From: Chromatiales bacterium
Lineage (GTDB): Bacteria > Pseudomonadota > Gammaproteobacteria > UBA6429 > Thiohalophilaceae
Length of the DNA stretch: 34,300 nt
Assembly (NCBI GenBank): GCA_027032075.1
Contig: JALVOC010000107.1
Coordinates: forward strand, 1-34,300
Reading direction: 5' to 3'
Position numbers and translations under genes: made by a program. The notes below the pieces were generated by a model. The model worked only from the letters and a program-made list of their open reading frames with translations, ran no database searches and had not been told where the DNA came from. This document shows, piece after piece, positions 9,318 through 16,869 of this stretch (position 1 is the stretch's first letter; each line of letters opens with the position of its first letter).

Positions 9318-9818
9318 ACACACTCACAATTCAAATCGGTTTGCCGGCGTAAGCATACCAATTATTGCAGTGCCTCCGATAGTCGAGGCTGTTGCCGGCA
9401 GAACGAGTGTGCCAATTCCGCAGGATTTCGTGTCGTTTTCTCTAAATGAGTGTGCGAAAAAGGTGTCCAGTTTGTTATTTGACAAGCCAGCTCTCCGGTA
9501 CCCCATGGCAAGACTCTCGGCAGCAGGGAAGCTGCCGTGAAGCTTACAGGGATGTATTCACAGCGTGTCTCGCCATGGGGTACCGGAGAGTTGGCCTCTC
9601 GATACACGGAATTATCTCCTATCAATGTGGACACCTTTTTTCGCACAGTTATTTAGCAGGGTTTCTGCAAGGCACCACAGTTCGGGGTGGCTGGGGAACG
9701 GGCCTGGCGCATCAGGCAGACAGACTTTTTTCCTTCCACTTTACTCTGTTTTTCCTTCACGGAGCGGGCCGGCGAATCCTGCCTAAAGTCATTTTTCGTG
9801 TGGCCGATAACCTGAAGC
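9318..9818. other. Intergenic region between ccmA and the rightward heptaheme operon
   Basis: About 500 bases between divergent genes. The middle is occupied by a nested palindrome (9442-9656, listed separately). The left part (9324-9441) should hold the ccm promoter. The right part (9657-9818) should hold the promoter of the 9819 gene. No clear -35/-10 or -24/-12 pair stands out in either part, and no tRNA or other RNA gene is visible. Open frames here are short and lack coding character. Confidence 0.6.
9442..9656. repeat. Nested long inverted repeat, possible MITE/REP-like element
   Basis: Two sets of inverted arms are nested. The outer arms are 9442-9469 and 9628-9656: core TGTGCGAAAAAGGTGTCCA on the left and its complement with one extra base on the right, plus CTAAAT/ATTTAG at the ends. 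The inner arms are 9484-9514 and 9567-9597, with a perfect 19-base core CTCTCCGGTACCCCATGGC (9491-9509 with 9572-9590). The centre contains a further 7-bp hairpin (CGGCAGC 9518-9524 with GCTGCCG 9531-9537). No open frame of transposase size lies inside. The form suggests a small non-autonomous mobile element or dispersed palindromic repeat; copy number elsewhere in the genome cannot be seen from here. It could also act as a transcription barrier between the divergent operons. Confidence 0.7.
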
Positions 9819-10370
9819 ATGGTTGAAGTGGTGTACCAAAATCCGGGTGTTGCGCTTGTACGGTTGAAGCTGGTTTCGCGCGTGGCGTTTTTCACCGGTT
9901 TGAGTGCGGCACTTATACTCGGTCTGGTGTTGTTTTATCTGGCCGATGAGAGCGGCGCCACCTACCTCGATGTCGTCAGGGCCCACTTTATCACCCATCA
10001 GCAACTCGGTCCGGCGTTGCTGCTTGCCGGTTTGTTTCTTCTCTCCCTGGTGGCGTTGATCACCTGGGTGATATCGGTGTACAGCAGTTTTCGTGTTGCC
10101 GGTCCACTCTATCGTTTTACGCAAAACCTGAGGTTCAGTCATGAAGGTGCCGCGCCGCTGGGGATCCGTGAGAAGGATTGCCTGCATCAGGTTTCCAATC
10201 AGTTATTAGACAGTCTGCATAAATTCGATGCGCATAACCGGCGGATCGGGGAATTGAGCCAGGAAGCCATCACCTGTCTGCAATCTGCCCGGGCCGGTGC
10301 AGAAGATGAATACGCCCGCGTGGTGGCGCAGCTGAAAGAAATGGTCGGGCGGGTTCGTGTTGAGGACTAG
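9819..10370 (+). CDS. Two-helix membrane protein with HAMP-like segment
   Basis: The product is 183 residues. It has a short N-terminus, a membrane helix at about 20-41, a small periplasmic loop of about 20 residues and a second helix at about 63-88. A cytoplasmic helical tail follows, starting with a HAMP-like motif (FRVAGPLYRF) and continuing with heptad-like sequence to the end. There is no kinase, cyclase or chemotaxis output domain. The next gene overlaps it by 14 bases and encodes an exported heptaheme cytochrome; the one after encodes a second protein of the same layout, so the three are one operon. A redox-sensing or docking role near the inner membrane is a guess. The family is not one I can name. 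Confidence 0.8.
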   Translation: MVEVVYQNPGVALVRLKLVSRVAFFTGLSAALILGLVLFYLADESGATYLDVVRAHFITHQQLGPALLLAGLFLLSLVALITWVISVYSSFRVAGPLYRFTQNLRFSHEGAAPLGIREKDCLHQVSNQLLDSLHKFDAHNRRIGELSQEAITCLQSARAGAEDEYARVVAQLKEMVGRVRVED

Positions 10371-11148
10371 ACGGTTTATCTCCTTTATTGTTGTGGCGGC
10401 AACGCTTCTCCTCGGTGTACTGCAGCTGAGCGGCGTGATTGCGGTTGCACCCAAACCGCATGAAGCGGATTGCGTGAACTGCCACCTGGCGGGAGACAAG
10501 GTGACGCAAGCCAATGCGCACCAGTTGCTCAGCAGCCAGGAGGTGTTGTGCGGCCAGTGCCATGAGAATGCCTTGCGTTTGAGTCATGCCACCGGCTTCA
10601 CCCCGACCCGCGAGCTGTCGAAGGAGTATCCTCTGGACTGGAAAGGTGATGTGACCTGCAGTACCTGTCACGATCTGCACTCGGGCAATCCTGGATTGAT
10701 CCGCGGAAGCAAACGTGGGCGGGAGTTTTGTCTCAGCTGCCACAGTCAGCGTTTCTTTGCCGCCATGCCGGATGGCGGAACGTCGATTATCGATGCCGGG
10801 CATCTGGAGGCGCGCGCCAACCCGGAACCGATGGTGCTGGATCCGTTTTCGACCCGTTGCCTCGGTTGCCACAGCGATAAAGCCGAGGGGGGGCCGTTGG
10901 TCAACCTCGACGCGCGCGGCATTGTGCGTCACAGCGGCAATGGCGTGAATCACCCCTTGGGAATGGATTATTCCACCTCCGCCCGTTTTGGCGGTTATCG
11001 GCCGAAAGGACAATTGTCAAAGGTGATTTTTTTGCCCAAGGGACGAATGGGGTGTATTTCCTGCCATAAAGGGTATACCAAAAAACACGGTGAGCTGGTG
11101 ATGTCCAATCGGGGCTCCGGCTTGTGTTTCGAGTGTCACGATCTATGA
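10357..11148 (+). CDS. Exported heptaheme c-type cytochrome
   Basis: Seven CXXCH haem sites are present: CVNCH, CGQCH, CSTCH, CLSCH, CLGCH, CISCH and CFECH. An N-terminal hydrophobic segment (residues 6-29) acts as signal peptide or membrane anchor. The protein (263 residues) ends directly after the last haem site (CHDL), as in the octahaem protein at 15709. Paired motifs such as CSTCHDLHSG resemble the doubled CXXCH family, in which a second histidine near the motif gives bis-His ligation. The start is GTG at 10357, inside the preceding gene; TTG at 10360 is a possible alternative. It is probably a periplasmic electron carrier facing the two membrane proteins on either side. Confidence 0.9.
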   Translation: MLRTRRFISFIVVAATLLLGVLQLSGVIAVAPKPHEADCVNCHLAGDKVTQANAHQLLSSQEVLCGQCHENALRLSHATGFTPTRELSKEYPLDWKGDVTCSTCHDLHSGNPGLIRGSKRGREFCLSCHSQRFFAAMPDGGTSIIDAGHLEARANPEPMVLDPFSTRCLGCHSDKAEGGPLVNLDARGIVRHSGNGVNHPLGMDYSTSARFGGYRPKGQLSKVIFLPKGRMGCISCHKGYTKKHGELVMSNRGSGLCFECHDL

Positions 11149-11723
11149 ATAACGCAACCCAGCAGAATCAGGAGGCAATGCCCGAACGGCCATACCGGCG
11201 CCGGCGCCGCCACTTTATCGATACTTCCGTGCAGGGCCGTTTGTTGATCGCCATGCTGGTGATGGAGATGCTGCTTTTTGGCGGGACCATGGTGTGGTTG
11301 TACCTTGATCTGAATCAGGTGGTCGAATCCAATATGTATCGTGTGCATTTCGGTTCGCAAAAGGGGCTCTCGCCATTACTGCGGGAATTTCTGTACATCG
11401 TCCCCTTGATATTACTGGTCAACCTTGCCGGGCTTTGGGTGGCGGATCGCATCTGGCGCAGGAGTGTCAGTCGTATCATCAACACCTTGCAGAGCACCCT
11501 CACACATATCGGCCAGTTTGATTTGCGGGAGGCAAAGCATGCTGCCGAGGTAAAACATGAAGTACTGGACAAGGCAGATGAATGGCTGGCTTACGAAAGA
11601 CTGCGTTACCGGAATATTCAACAGGTGAGCAGAAATCTGCCGGACAAGCTGGACATTTCAGACAGTGGTGCGGTGGAACAGGCCCGCTCCGCACTTGAGC
11701 GTTTGCAGCAGTTGTTGAAATGA
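11145..11723 (+). CDS. Two-helix membrane protein with HAMP-like region, partner of the heptaheme cytochrome
   Basis: ATG at 11145 overlaps the stop of the cytochrome gene by 4 bases and is preferred over an upstream GTG at 11124. The 192-residue product has a basic cytoplasmic N-terminus (PYRRRRRHFID), membrane helices at about 31-55 and 82-103, and a short periplasmic loop. A C-terminal cytoplasmic helical region starts with a HAMP-like stretch (IWRRSVSRIINTLQ). The layout mirrors that of the gene at 9819, although the sequences differ strongly. No catalytic domain is visible and the function is unknown. A regulatory or assembly role tied to the cytochrome between them is an inference from gene order. 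Confidence 0.8.
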   Translation: MNNATQQNQEAMPERPYRRRRRHFIDTSVQGRLLIAMLVMEMLLFGGTMVWLYLDLNQVVESNMYRVHFGSQKGLSPLLREFLYIVPLILLVNLAGLWVADRIWRRSVSRIINTLQSTLTHIGQFDLREAKHAAEVKHEVLDKADEWLAYERLRYRNIQQVSRNLPDKLDISDSGAVEQARSALERLQQLLK

Positions 11724-11759
11724 GCGGCGCTTGCGGATCATTGAGGGTAACAACAAGCT

Positions 11760-11803
11760 GATCATGTGGCTTCGCAAAGCCGCCGGGGCAGCAAAGCATG
11801 ATC
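11760..11803. terminator. Possible shared terminator between convergent genes
   Basis: GATCATG (11760-11766) pairs with CATGATC (11797-11803), and a smaller GGCTT/AAGCC hairpin lies inside. The element sits between the convergent ends at 11723 and 11808, where a two-way terminator is expected. There is no T tract on either strand, so it is only a weak candidate. Confidence 0.3.
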
Positions 11804-11807
11804 GAAT

Positions 11808-12803
11808 TCACTCATCTCGGTTCGCGTTCCTGGCCAGCGGATGAAAAGCCCGATCGATGTAGGCGACGATGGCATCGATTTCTTTTTCGCTGAGCACATT
11901 TTTCCAGGCGGGCATGGTGGTGTCGGGCAGACCGTCGCGGATAGCCTGCCTGAGGCGTTGGGGTGTCATCGCCGCCATAATTCTGCTGTCAGTCAGATCA
12001 CGCGGGTGGGGCTCCAGGAAACTGCCGATCCAGTTGCGCCCGCTGCCGTCAGCGGCATGGCAGAAGGCGCAGTTCTGCTGGTAGAGGATTTCGCCCTGTT
12101 TCTCTTTGCTCGAAAGGTTTTGCAGTTGTGGCGGCCGGTCGTGTTTCGCATACACCGAGGCGGCGCTGATACTGTCCGGCGGGGTGAAGGAGGTGTTGTT
12201 GCGTGGATAGGAAACGGCGCTGGGTTCCCAGATGGGTCCTTCATCGAGGACCCGTGAGCGATCGTGGCAGCTGATACACGCGGAGAGAAACAGTCGTTTG
12301 CCTTTGCGTTGTGATGGCGTTAATGCCTCCCAGGGGGTGTCCAGCGGGATATCACCGGTGGCGAAAGGGAAGGCGATACGATAACGCTGGTGGTCCGGCC
12401 AGCCGTTCGCCAAGGTATGGTAGCGGGTGTTTTCCTTGCGTTGTTCGATAAACTCGCGGCGGACAAAGTCCACCACCAGTGCGATTTCCTTTTCCGTGAT
12501 GATCCCCTTGAAAGCAGCCATACCGGTGCCGGGGCGGCCGTTACGAACACTCTCAAGCATGCTTTCCCGGCTGATCTCATCGGGTGCCAGTTGGGTGAAA
12601 TCGCGTGGCCGGGGATCGAGAAAAGAGCTGGTCAGCGTCCTGGCGTTGCCGGAATAACCGTGGCAATAGTAGCAGCGGAAGTTATAGATCTTGCGGCCCT
12701 GCTCATGGGGTGTCAGGGCAGCTTCCTCCGCCCGGGCCTGATCCCAGGGCAAGGCGGTGATCAGCCAAAGGCCGCAGAGCAACAGCAGATAACGGGACGA
12801 CAT
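11808..12803 (-). CDS. Secreted cytochrome c with three class I haem sites
   Basis: The 331-residue product has a signal peptide (about 1-25, ending ARA). Its haem sites are CYYCHGYSG, CISCH and CAFCHAADGSG. The first and third lie in class I cytochrome c folds with a distal methionine candidate (GTGMAAFKG and TTMPAWKN) and the closing helix EKEIxxVVxFVRR. The middle site lies in a longer, less regular segment. It starts 5 bases after the larger cytochrome gene at 12809, so both form a leftward operon. Compared with the bis-His multihaem proteins in the rest of the locus these should have higher potential, which suggests a link to an oxidase, peroxidase or other high-potential partner. Its terminal acceptor is unknown. 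Confidence 0.9.
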   Translation of the reverse strand: MSSRYLLLLCGLWLITALPWDQARAEEAALTPHEQGRKIYNFRCYYCHGYSGNARTLTSSFLDPRPRDFTQLAPDEISRESMLESVRNGRPGTGMAAFKGIITEKEIALVVDFVRREFIEQRKENTRYHTLANGWPDHQRYRIAFPFATGDIPLDTPWEALTPSQRKGKRLFLSACISCHDRSRVLDEGPIWEPSAVSYPRNNTSFTPPDSISAASVYAKHDRPPQLQNLSSKEKQGEILYQQNCAFCHAADGSGRNWIGSFLEPHPRDLTDSRIMAAMTPQRLRQAIRDGLPDTTMPAWKNVLSEKEIDAIVAYIDRAFHPLARNANRDE

Positions 12804-12808
12804 CGGGA

Positions 12809-13957
12809 TCAGGGTGCTTTTGCTTTGCTCTTGCTCTGACCGGACTTGCCCTTGATAAACGCCTGAAAGACATATTCGCTCAGATCAGCGATCTCCTGGG
12901 GTTTGAGCACCAGCTCCCAGGCAGGCATTTCCGTACCGAGTTTGCCCTTGGAGATGCTGTGAAACAGGGCCGGACGGTTGAAGCGGCGTCTTGATGATTC
13001 ACGGTTGAAGTTTCTCGGGCGGGGGAAAATGAAGTAGGCCCGTGGCCCTTCGCCATCACCCTTGGCGCCGTGGCATTCCGCACAATTCTGGAGGTAGGCC
13101 GCTTTGCCCCGCGTGGCGTCGCCACGCAGGTTGTTTGGCAGTGGTGCGGTCATGTCGACAAGCTTGTCAGGCATGTTTTTCTCGGAATCGGGAAGCAGGT
13201 TCCGGCGGATGACTCCCATTTTTGAGAATTCCGACTCCTTGGTCTGGTTCGTTTCGGGGGTGATTTTTCCATGGGCATGGGTGCCGGAGAGGCCGCTCAG
13301 TTCAGCTGTTTGCATGAAGGCGTTACGAATGTAGTCCACGACCTGTTCAATCTCTTTTTTACTGAGTTGGGTACCGAAGCCGGCCATGGGGGTGTTGGGT
13401 ACGCCGTGGGTGACGGAGTTGATCATGCGTTCACGCGTCAGCTCGCGCCGTGAGGCTTCGGTAGTGAAGTTGCGCGGCCGCTTGCTCAGCAGGTTGCTGC
13501 CCCACCTGGCGCTTTTGCCGTCATCACCATGGCAGACCGAGCAGGTATGGGCATAGATCTTCTTGCCGGGGTTGATGTCGCCGGTACCTACCGGTGGCAT
13601 GAAGATTTCACGAATATAGTCAACTACCGCCTCGATTTCCTTTTCGCTCAGCTGGCTTTTCCAGCCTGCCATGGCGGTGCCCGGCAGGCCGTCACGCACG
13701 GCGGTGATCATGCGTTCCCGCGTCAGTGACTTGGCGACAGCCGGCAGGGTGAAGTTCTTTGGTGGTGGAGACATGCTGGTTTCAGCATGGGATTTGCCAT
13801 CCCCGTGATCGCCATGGCAGACGGAACAGTAATTGTGATAAAGCAGGGCCGGACGTAATGCCTGCTGGTTTCCGGCAACAGCAGTCCGTTCTGTTATCAG
13901 TTGTCCCGTAACGACAAGAAGGAAGAAAGGCGATAACAGGAATGTAAATATGCGCAT
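12809..13957 (-). CDS. Secreted cytochrome c with three tandem class I domains
   Basis: Three class I cytochrome c domains follow one another: CSVCHGDHGDG, CSVCHGDDGKS and CAECHGAKGDG. Each has a PPKNF or RPRNF segment, a methionine ligand candidate (AMAGW, PMAGF, EMPAW) and a closing helix such as SEKEIEAVVDYIR. ATG at 13957 is chosen because it opens a good signal peptide (MRIFTFLLSPFFLL) with GGGGTC in front; a TTG at 13975 is less likely. The product is 382 residues with a Lys-rich tail. The first two domains are close to each other, indicating internal duplication. A sigma-54-like promoter lies about 70 bases upstream (14023-14038). The protein is periplasmic or surface-exposed and its partner is not identifiable. 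Confidence 0.9.
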   Translation of the reverse strand: MRIFTFLLSPFFLLVVTGQLITERTAVAGNQQALRPALLYHNYCSVCHGDHGDGKSHAETSMSPPPKNFTLPAVAKSLTRERMITAVRDGLPGTAMAGWKSQLSEKEIEAVVDYIREIFMPPVGTGDINPGKKIYAHTCSVCHGDDGKSARWGSNLLSKRPRNFTTEASRRELTRERMINSVTHGVPNTPMAGFGTQLSKKEIEQVVDYIRNAFMQTAELSGLSGTHAHGKITPETNQTKESEFSKMGVIRRNLLPDSEKNMPDKLVDMTAPLPNNLRGDATRGKAAYLQNCAECHGAKGDGEGPRAYFIFPRPRNFNRESSRRRFNRPALFHSISKGKLGTEMPAWELVLKPQEIADLSEYVFQAFIKGKSGQSKSKAKAP

Positions 13958-14022
13958 GGTAGTGACCCCGGACAAATATCATGAAATGCGGTTGCGATAC
14001 TTTGCAAAATCTATCGGTAAAA

Positions 14023-14038
14023 AGCAATCTCAATGCCA
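14023..14038 (-). promoter_or_regulatory. Sigma-54-like (-24/-12) promoter for the leftward cytochrome operon
   Basis: Read on the minus strand the sequence is TGGCATTGAGATTGCT, one base from the consensus TGGCAC-N5-TTGCW, with GG and GC at the required spacing. The start codon at 13957 lies about 55 bases beyond the predicted start point. A near-perfect match in the right place and orientation, opposite another such promoter, makes chance less likely. Confidence 0.5.
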
Positions 14039-14105
14039 AGATTATCCGTTGGCTTGCAATGATGATAGGCCCATCAGGAGAGAGATTAATCTATATCAAT
14101 TTCTG

Positions 14106-14121
14106 TGGCACTAATATTGCT
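14106..14121 (+). promoter_or_regulatory. Sigma-54 (-24/-12) promoter for the rightward electron-transfer locus
   Basis: TGGCACTAATATTGCT matches the sigma-54 consensus TGGCAC-N5-TTGCW at every fixed base. Transcription would start near 14132 and give a leader of about 300 bases before the NHL lipoprotein gene. Sigma-54 promoters need an enhancer-binding activator, so the locus would be under a specific signal; no activator gene lies in this window. Confidence 0.6.
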
Positions 14122-14431
14122 GTTTATTCCTGATGAGCGCATCATTATAAGTTGTTATGGTACGCTTTTTTGCGGCAAGGGTTTCAACATGCTGATTCCA
14201 CTCTCGAGAGGGAGCGGAAAATATAATGCAAGAGGTTAATCCTGCTGACATTCCTGATTCCGGTGGCGGTGGGTGGCGTCAACTGCGACATTGACACTTT
14301 GACATATGTGTTAACCTTGGCTTACATAAGTTGATCGTCTGGACAAGGAATTCATGCTGTTCACATGAAGTGCCGCCAGGTTGTTTTGCAGTTTTTCGGG
14401 AAACTGATGAATTTGGGAGGTTATTCAGACT

Positions 14432-15601
14432 ATGTGTAGATTGAGGCAGACCAATCTGTGGGTTCTGTTTGCGGTGTTTGCCATGTTATTGACGGGTTGC
14501 ACCACCACTCCGGATCTACCCAGGAAAAAGGTGCCTAATCCGGTATTTCCCATGCCGCCGGAACAACCCCGGTTCATTTTCGAAAAAGCAATATACAGCA
14601 GCATTGATGTGGTGAAAGAGGATTCCACCAGTGCCTTTCGTCGTTTTGCCACAGGTGAGCAGCTCAAGGGTGAAGGGTTTGCCAAACCTTTCGATGTGGT
14701 GGTGCACAAGGGGCGGATTTTTGTAAGTGATACCGCCCGCCGCATGGTGTTGCTTCTGGATCCCGCCGGCAAGGGGCGCTTCACCGAAATCGGTATGGAA
14801 GAACCGGGCCGGTTGTATCTGCCACTGGGATTGGCAAAAGACAAAATGGGCAAACTCTATGTTTGTGATATTACCGCAAAACGCGTGACGATTTACGATC
14901 GGGACGGAAATTATCTTCGGGCAATCGGTGGCAGGAGATATTTCAGGCGCCCTTCCGGGGTCGCCGTGGATCCGGACGGCAAGCGGGTGTACGTCGTGGA
15001 CACCGGTGGTGTGGACAACCAGGATCACCGGGTGCGGGTGTTCGATGCCATGAGTGGAGAACATTTGTTTGATATCGGCACCCGTGGTGGTGAGGATGGA
15101 CAGTTCAATCTGCCGAGGGATGCGGTGATCAGCCCCTACAACGGTTTGTTATACGTTGTCGATGGCGGCAATTTCCGCGTACAGGTGTTCAAACAGGACG
15201 GTACCTTTGTGCGGAAGTTCGGTGCGGTAGGCCGCCGTACCGGGCAGTTCTCCCGGCCAAAGGGGATTGCCGTGGATCGTTGGGGAAATGTCTATGTCGT
15301 GGACACCGCTTTTGGCAACGTGCAGATATTTTCACCCGACGGGCAGCTGTTGATGTTTTTAGGCAATCGCTCGAGCAAGGATGGTCCGGCCAAGTACATG
15401 CTGCCGGCGGGGGTGGATGTCGATGAGGACGGTCGCCTTTATCTTGTCGACCAGTTTTTCCGCAAGGTGGAGATCTACAAGCCAACGGAACTGATGGGGC
15501 CGGCGGACAAGACGTTAACGCAAACAAAAGAGGGTGAGCCGGCAAAAGCTGCGGCAAAACAGGCAGCACCTGAAAGCGGGACACCACCACCCGGAAAATG
15601 A
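14432..15601 (+). CDS. NHL-repeat (six-bladed beta-propeller) lipoprotein
   Basis: The N-terminus is a lipoprotein signal with lipobox LLTGC, so the mature protein starts at lipidated C23. A Pro-rich linker (MPPEQPRF) leads to five or six NHL repeats, seen as recurring units such as RPSGVAVDPDGKRVYVVDT, LPRDAVISPYNGLLYVVD and RPKGIAVDRWGNVYVVDT, each followed by a VQVF-type strand. A flexible Lys/Ala/Pro tail closes the 389 residues. GGGAGG stands 11 bases before the ATG. NHL propellers often sit in multihaem cytochrome clusters of Geobacter and relatives, where their role is unclear. A scaffold or assembly role in the periplasm or at the outer membrane is likely. It is the first gene after the sigma-54 promoter. 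Similar proteins lie at 20432, 32103 and 33119. Confidence 0.93.
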   Translation: MCRLRQTNLWVLFAVFAMLLTGCTTTPDLPRKKVPNPVFPMPPEQPRFIFEKAIYSSIDVVKEDSTSAFRRFATGEQLKGEGFAKPFDVVVHKGRIFVSDTARRMVLLLDPAGKGRFTEIGMEEPGRLYLPLGLAKDKMGKLYVCDITAKRVTIYDRDGNYLRAIGGRRYFRRPSGVAVDPDGKRVYVVDTGGVDNQDHRVRVFDAMSGEHLFDIGTRGGEDGQFNLPRDAVISPYNGLLYVVDGGNFRVQVFKQDGTFVRKFGAVGRRTGQFSRPKGIAVDRWGNVYVVDTAFGNVQIFSPDGQLLMFLGNRSSKDGPAKYMLPAGVDVDEDGRLYLVDQFFRKVEIYKPTELMGPADKTLTQTKEGEPAKAAAKQAAPESGTPPPGK

Positions 15602-15679
15602 GCACATGGTGTTATGACAAACACCAGGGTGGTATGCTCGAAAGAGATTGGGTTGTCGAATTATCGATTTTATTAAAGT

Positions 15680-15698
15680 CGGCCTTTGCAAAAGGCCG
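15680..15698. other. Hairpin in front of the octahaem cytochrome gene
   Basis: GGCCTTT (15681-15687), loop GCA, AAAGGCC (15691-15697), closed by an extra C-G pair at 15680 and 15698. It lies immediately before the GGAG ribosome binding site (15701-15704) of the gene at 15709. There is no T tract after it, so it is more likely an mRNA processing or stability element than a terminator, or it has no role. Confidence 0.35.
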
Positions 15699-15708
15699 GC
15701 GGAGTTGA

Positions 15709-16713
15709 ATGCGGGAGCGAGTCGTGCGCCATCCAGGTCGGCTTTCAATTTGGCTTGTTACCATTTATTTGCTGCTGGTTTCGGTAGCAGCGGGAAAGCC
15801 GCAAGCGCTCGCTGAGCAAAAGCTGCTGGCCAATCCACAGAATATTTCCCGCCTGGTGGCAAAAGGTAAACTGCAGGTCAGCGACATTCCTAATCCACAC
15901 TGGCGCACGGACGCCTGCCAGGCGTGTCACCGCGGCAAGCCCACACGCAAAAAGCACCCGTTGCGGGAGTCCAACATCAACCACAGTTGTAACAACTGTC
16001 ACCTGCCCATTGGTACTCATGTCAATATCCATCCGGTGGATGTGGTGCCATCAGCCGAAATAAAAAAACGCATGTCCCGCGAATTACGCCGCACCTTGCG
16101 TTATGGGCGTGGTGGTAACAAGCTAAATTGTCTGACATGTCATGATTTGACCAAACAATGCAACCGTGCGGAATTTGTTGACAAGCAGATTAATCCGAAA
16201 TTTATTCGTGGCGCACCCTATCGTACCCGCACGGCAATCTGTTATCAGTGCCATGATCGCAAGGCCTATCAGCGGTTGAATTCCCATGATCAAATCAGTG
16301 ATACAGGGGTGCTGCAATCAGACAAATGTTTAATCTGTCATCCGCGTATTCCGGAGGAACTGGAGGATGGCACCGCTGTGGATGCAGAGCTGCATGTGGA
16401 TAAAGACTACAAAACGATATGTCTGAATTGCCATGTGTGGGTACCGCATCCGGGAGGGGATTTACCTTTCAGGGACAAGGGCGGGCCGATGCATCTGGTT
16501 GTTCCTTCTCCCGGTATTGCCAGATACATGAAAAAAATGGAGCGGGTGAATGAATTGCGCCTGCCGGTGGAAGAGGATGGAAGGATTTATTGTGCCACCT
16601 GTCACAACCCCCATGAAAAAGGCGTGATAAAAAATGTGGCTGCAGCGAAGGGGGCTGATGAGCCCAAAAGGTTGCGATCCGAATCAATGTGTGAGAATTG
16701 TCATGATCTATAG
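15709..16713 (+). CDS. Exported octahaem c-type cytochrome
   Basis: Eight CXXCH sites are visible: CQACH, CNNCH, CLTCH, CYQCH, CLICH, CLNCH, CATCH and CENCH. A signal peptide occupies about residues 1-35 (hydrophobic LSIWLVTIYLLLVSVAAG, then ALAEQ). The 334-residue chain ends four residues into the last haem site (CHDL), like the heptaheme protein at 10357, which suggests a shared family. Extra histidines (NPHEKG, VNIHPVD) can serve as distal ligands, so low-potential bis-His haems are expected. GGAG stands 4 bases before ATG. The gene lies between an NHL lipoprotein and the inner-membrane module, so a periplasmic shuttle is the likely role. A decayed copy of its 3' end follows at 16783-16869. 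Confidence 0.92.
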   Translation: MRERVVRHPGRLSIWLVTIYLLLVSVAAGKPQALAEQKLLANPQNISRLVAKGKLQVSDIPNPHWRTDACQACHRGKPTRKKHPLRESNINHSCNNCHLPIGTHVNIHPVDVVPSAEIKKRMSRELRRTLRYGRGGNKLNCLTCHDLTKQCNRAEFVDKQINPKFIRGAPYRTRTAICYQCHDRKAYQRLNSHDQISDTGVLQSDKCLICHPRIPEELEDGTAVDAELHVDKDYKTICLNCHVWVPHPGGDLPFRDKGGPMHLVVPSPGIARYMKKMERVNELRLPVEEDGRIYCATCHNPHEKGVIKNVAAAKGADEPKRLRSESMCENCHDL

Positions 16714-16782
16714 CAATAAAACCACTCTTGATTTAGATTAGCATCTGTGCACGGATTAGGAGCAGATGTTCGTCACACGTGA

Positions 16783-16869
16783 TTGTCAGAGGGCGCTGCT
16801 GCGAAAATGCTGAGTGGAATACTCAAAAACCTGTCTGAAAAATCATGCAGAAAATGTCATGATCTATAG
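16783..16869 (+). pseudogene. Remnant of a paralogous multihaem cytochrome (last haem site only)
   Basis: A stop-free frame behind a TGA at 16780 reads LSEGAAAK... and ends SCRKCHDL followed by TAG. The end is almost the same as that of the octahaem gene (MCENCHDL, TAG). A 23-base identity covers 16699-16721 and 16855-16877, running past the stop codon. The similarity continues upstream at equal length for about 70 bases, including GCTGC(A/T)GCGAA (AAAK in both). The upstream haem sites and any start signal are missing. It is best explained as the tail of a duplicated cytochrome gene whose body was deleted. The rest of the 292-base gap holds no other gene. Confidence 0.65.

Larger units (their letters stand above)
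13958..14431. other. Divergent control region between cytochrome operons
   Basis: This 474-base gap lies between start codons pointing away from each other. It holds a sigma-54-type match on each strand (14023-14038 minus, 14106-14121 plus). Two TGATG...CATCA inverted repeats (14060-14076 and 14131-14144) could be activator sites; the second lies about 100 bases upstream of the minus-strand promoter, a usual enhancer distance. There is also a 10-base palindrome CTCTCGAGAG (14201-14210). A 22-codon open frame (14226-14294, starting MQEVNPADIPDS) lies in the leader of the rightward gene and may be chance. The spacing of a TTGACA at 14299 to any good -10 is poor. No RNA gene is visible. Confidence 0.6.

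Noticed and set aside
9396-9413. TGGCAC on the minus strand upstream of ccmA, possible sigma-54 promoter
   Set aside because: The -12 element at the required spacing reads TTCTG instead of TTGC, so it does not fit.
14226-14294. 22-codon frame (MQEVNPADIPDSGGGGWRQL...) in the leader of the NHL gene
   Set aside because: It could be a leader peptide, but it is too short and unsupported to call a gene without conservation data.
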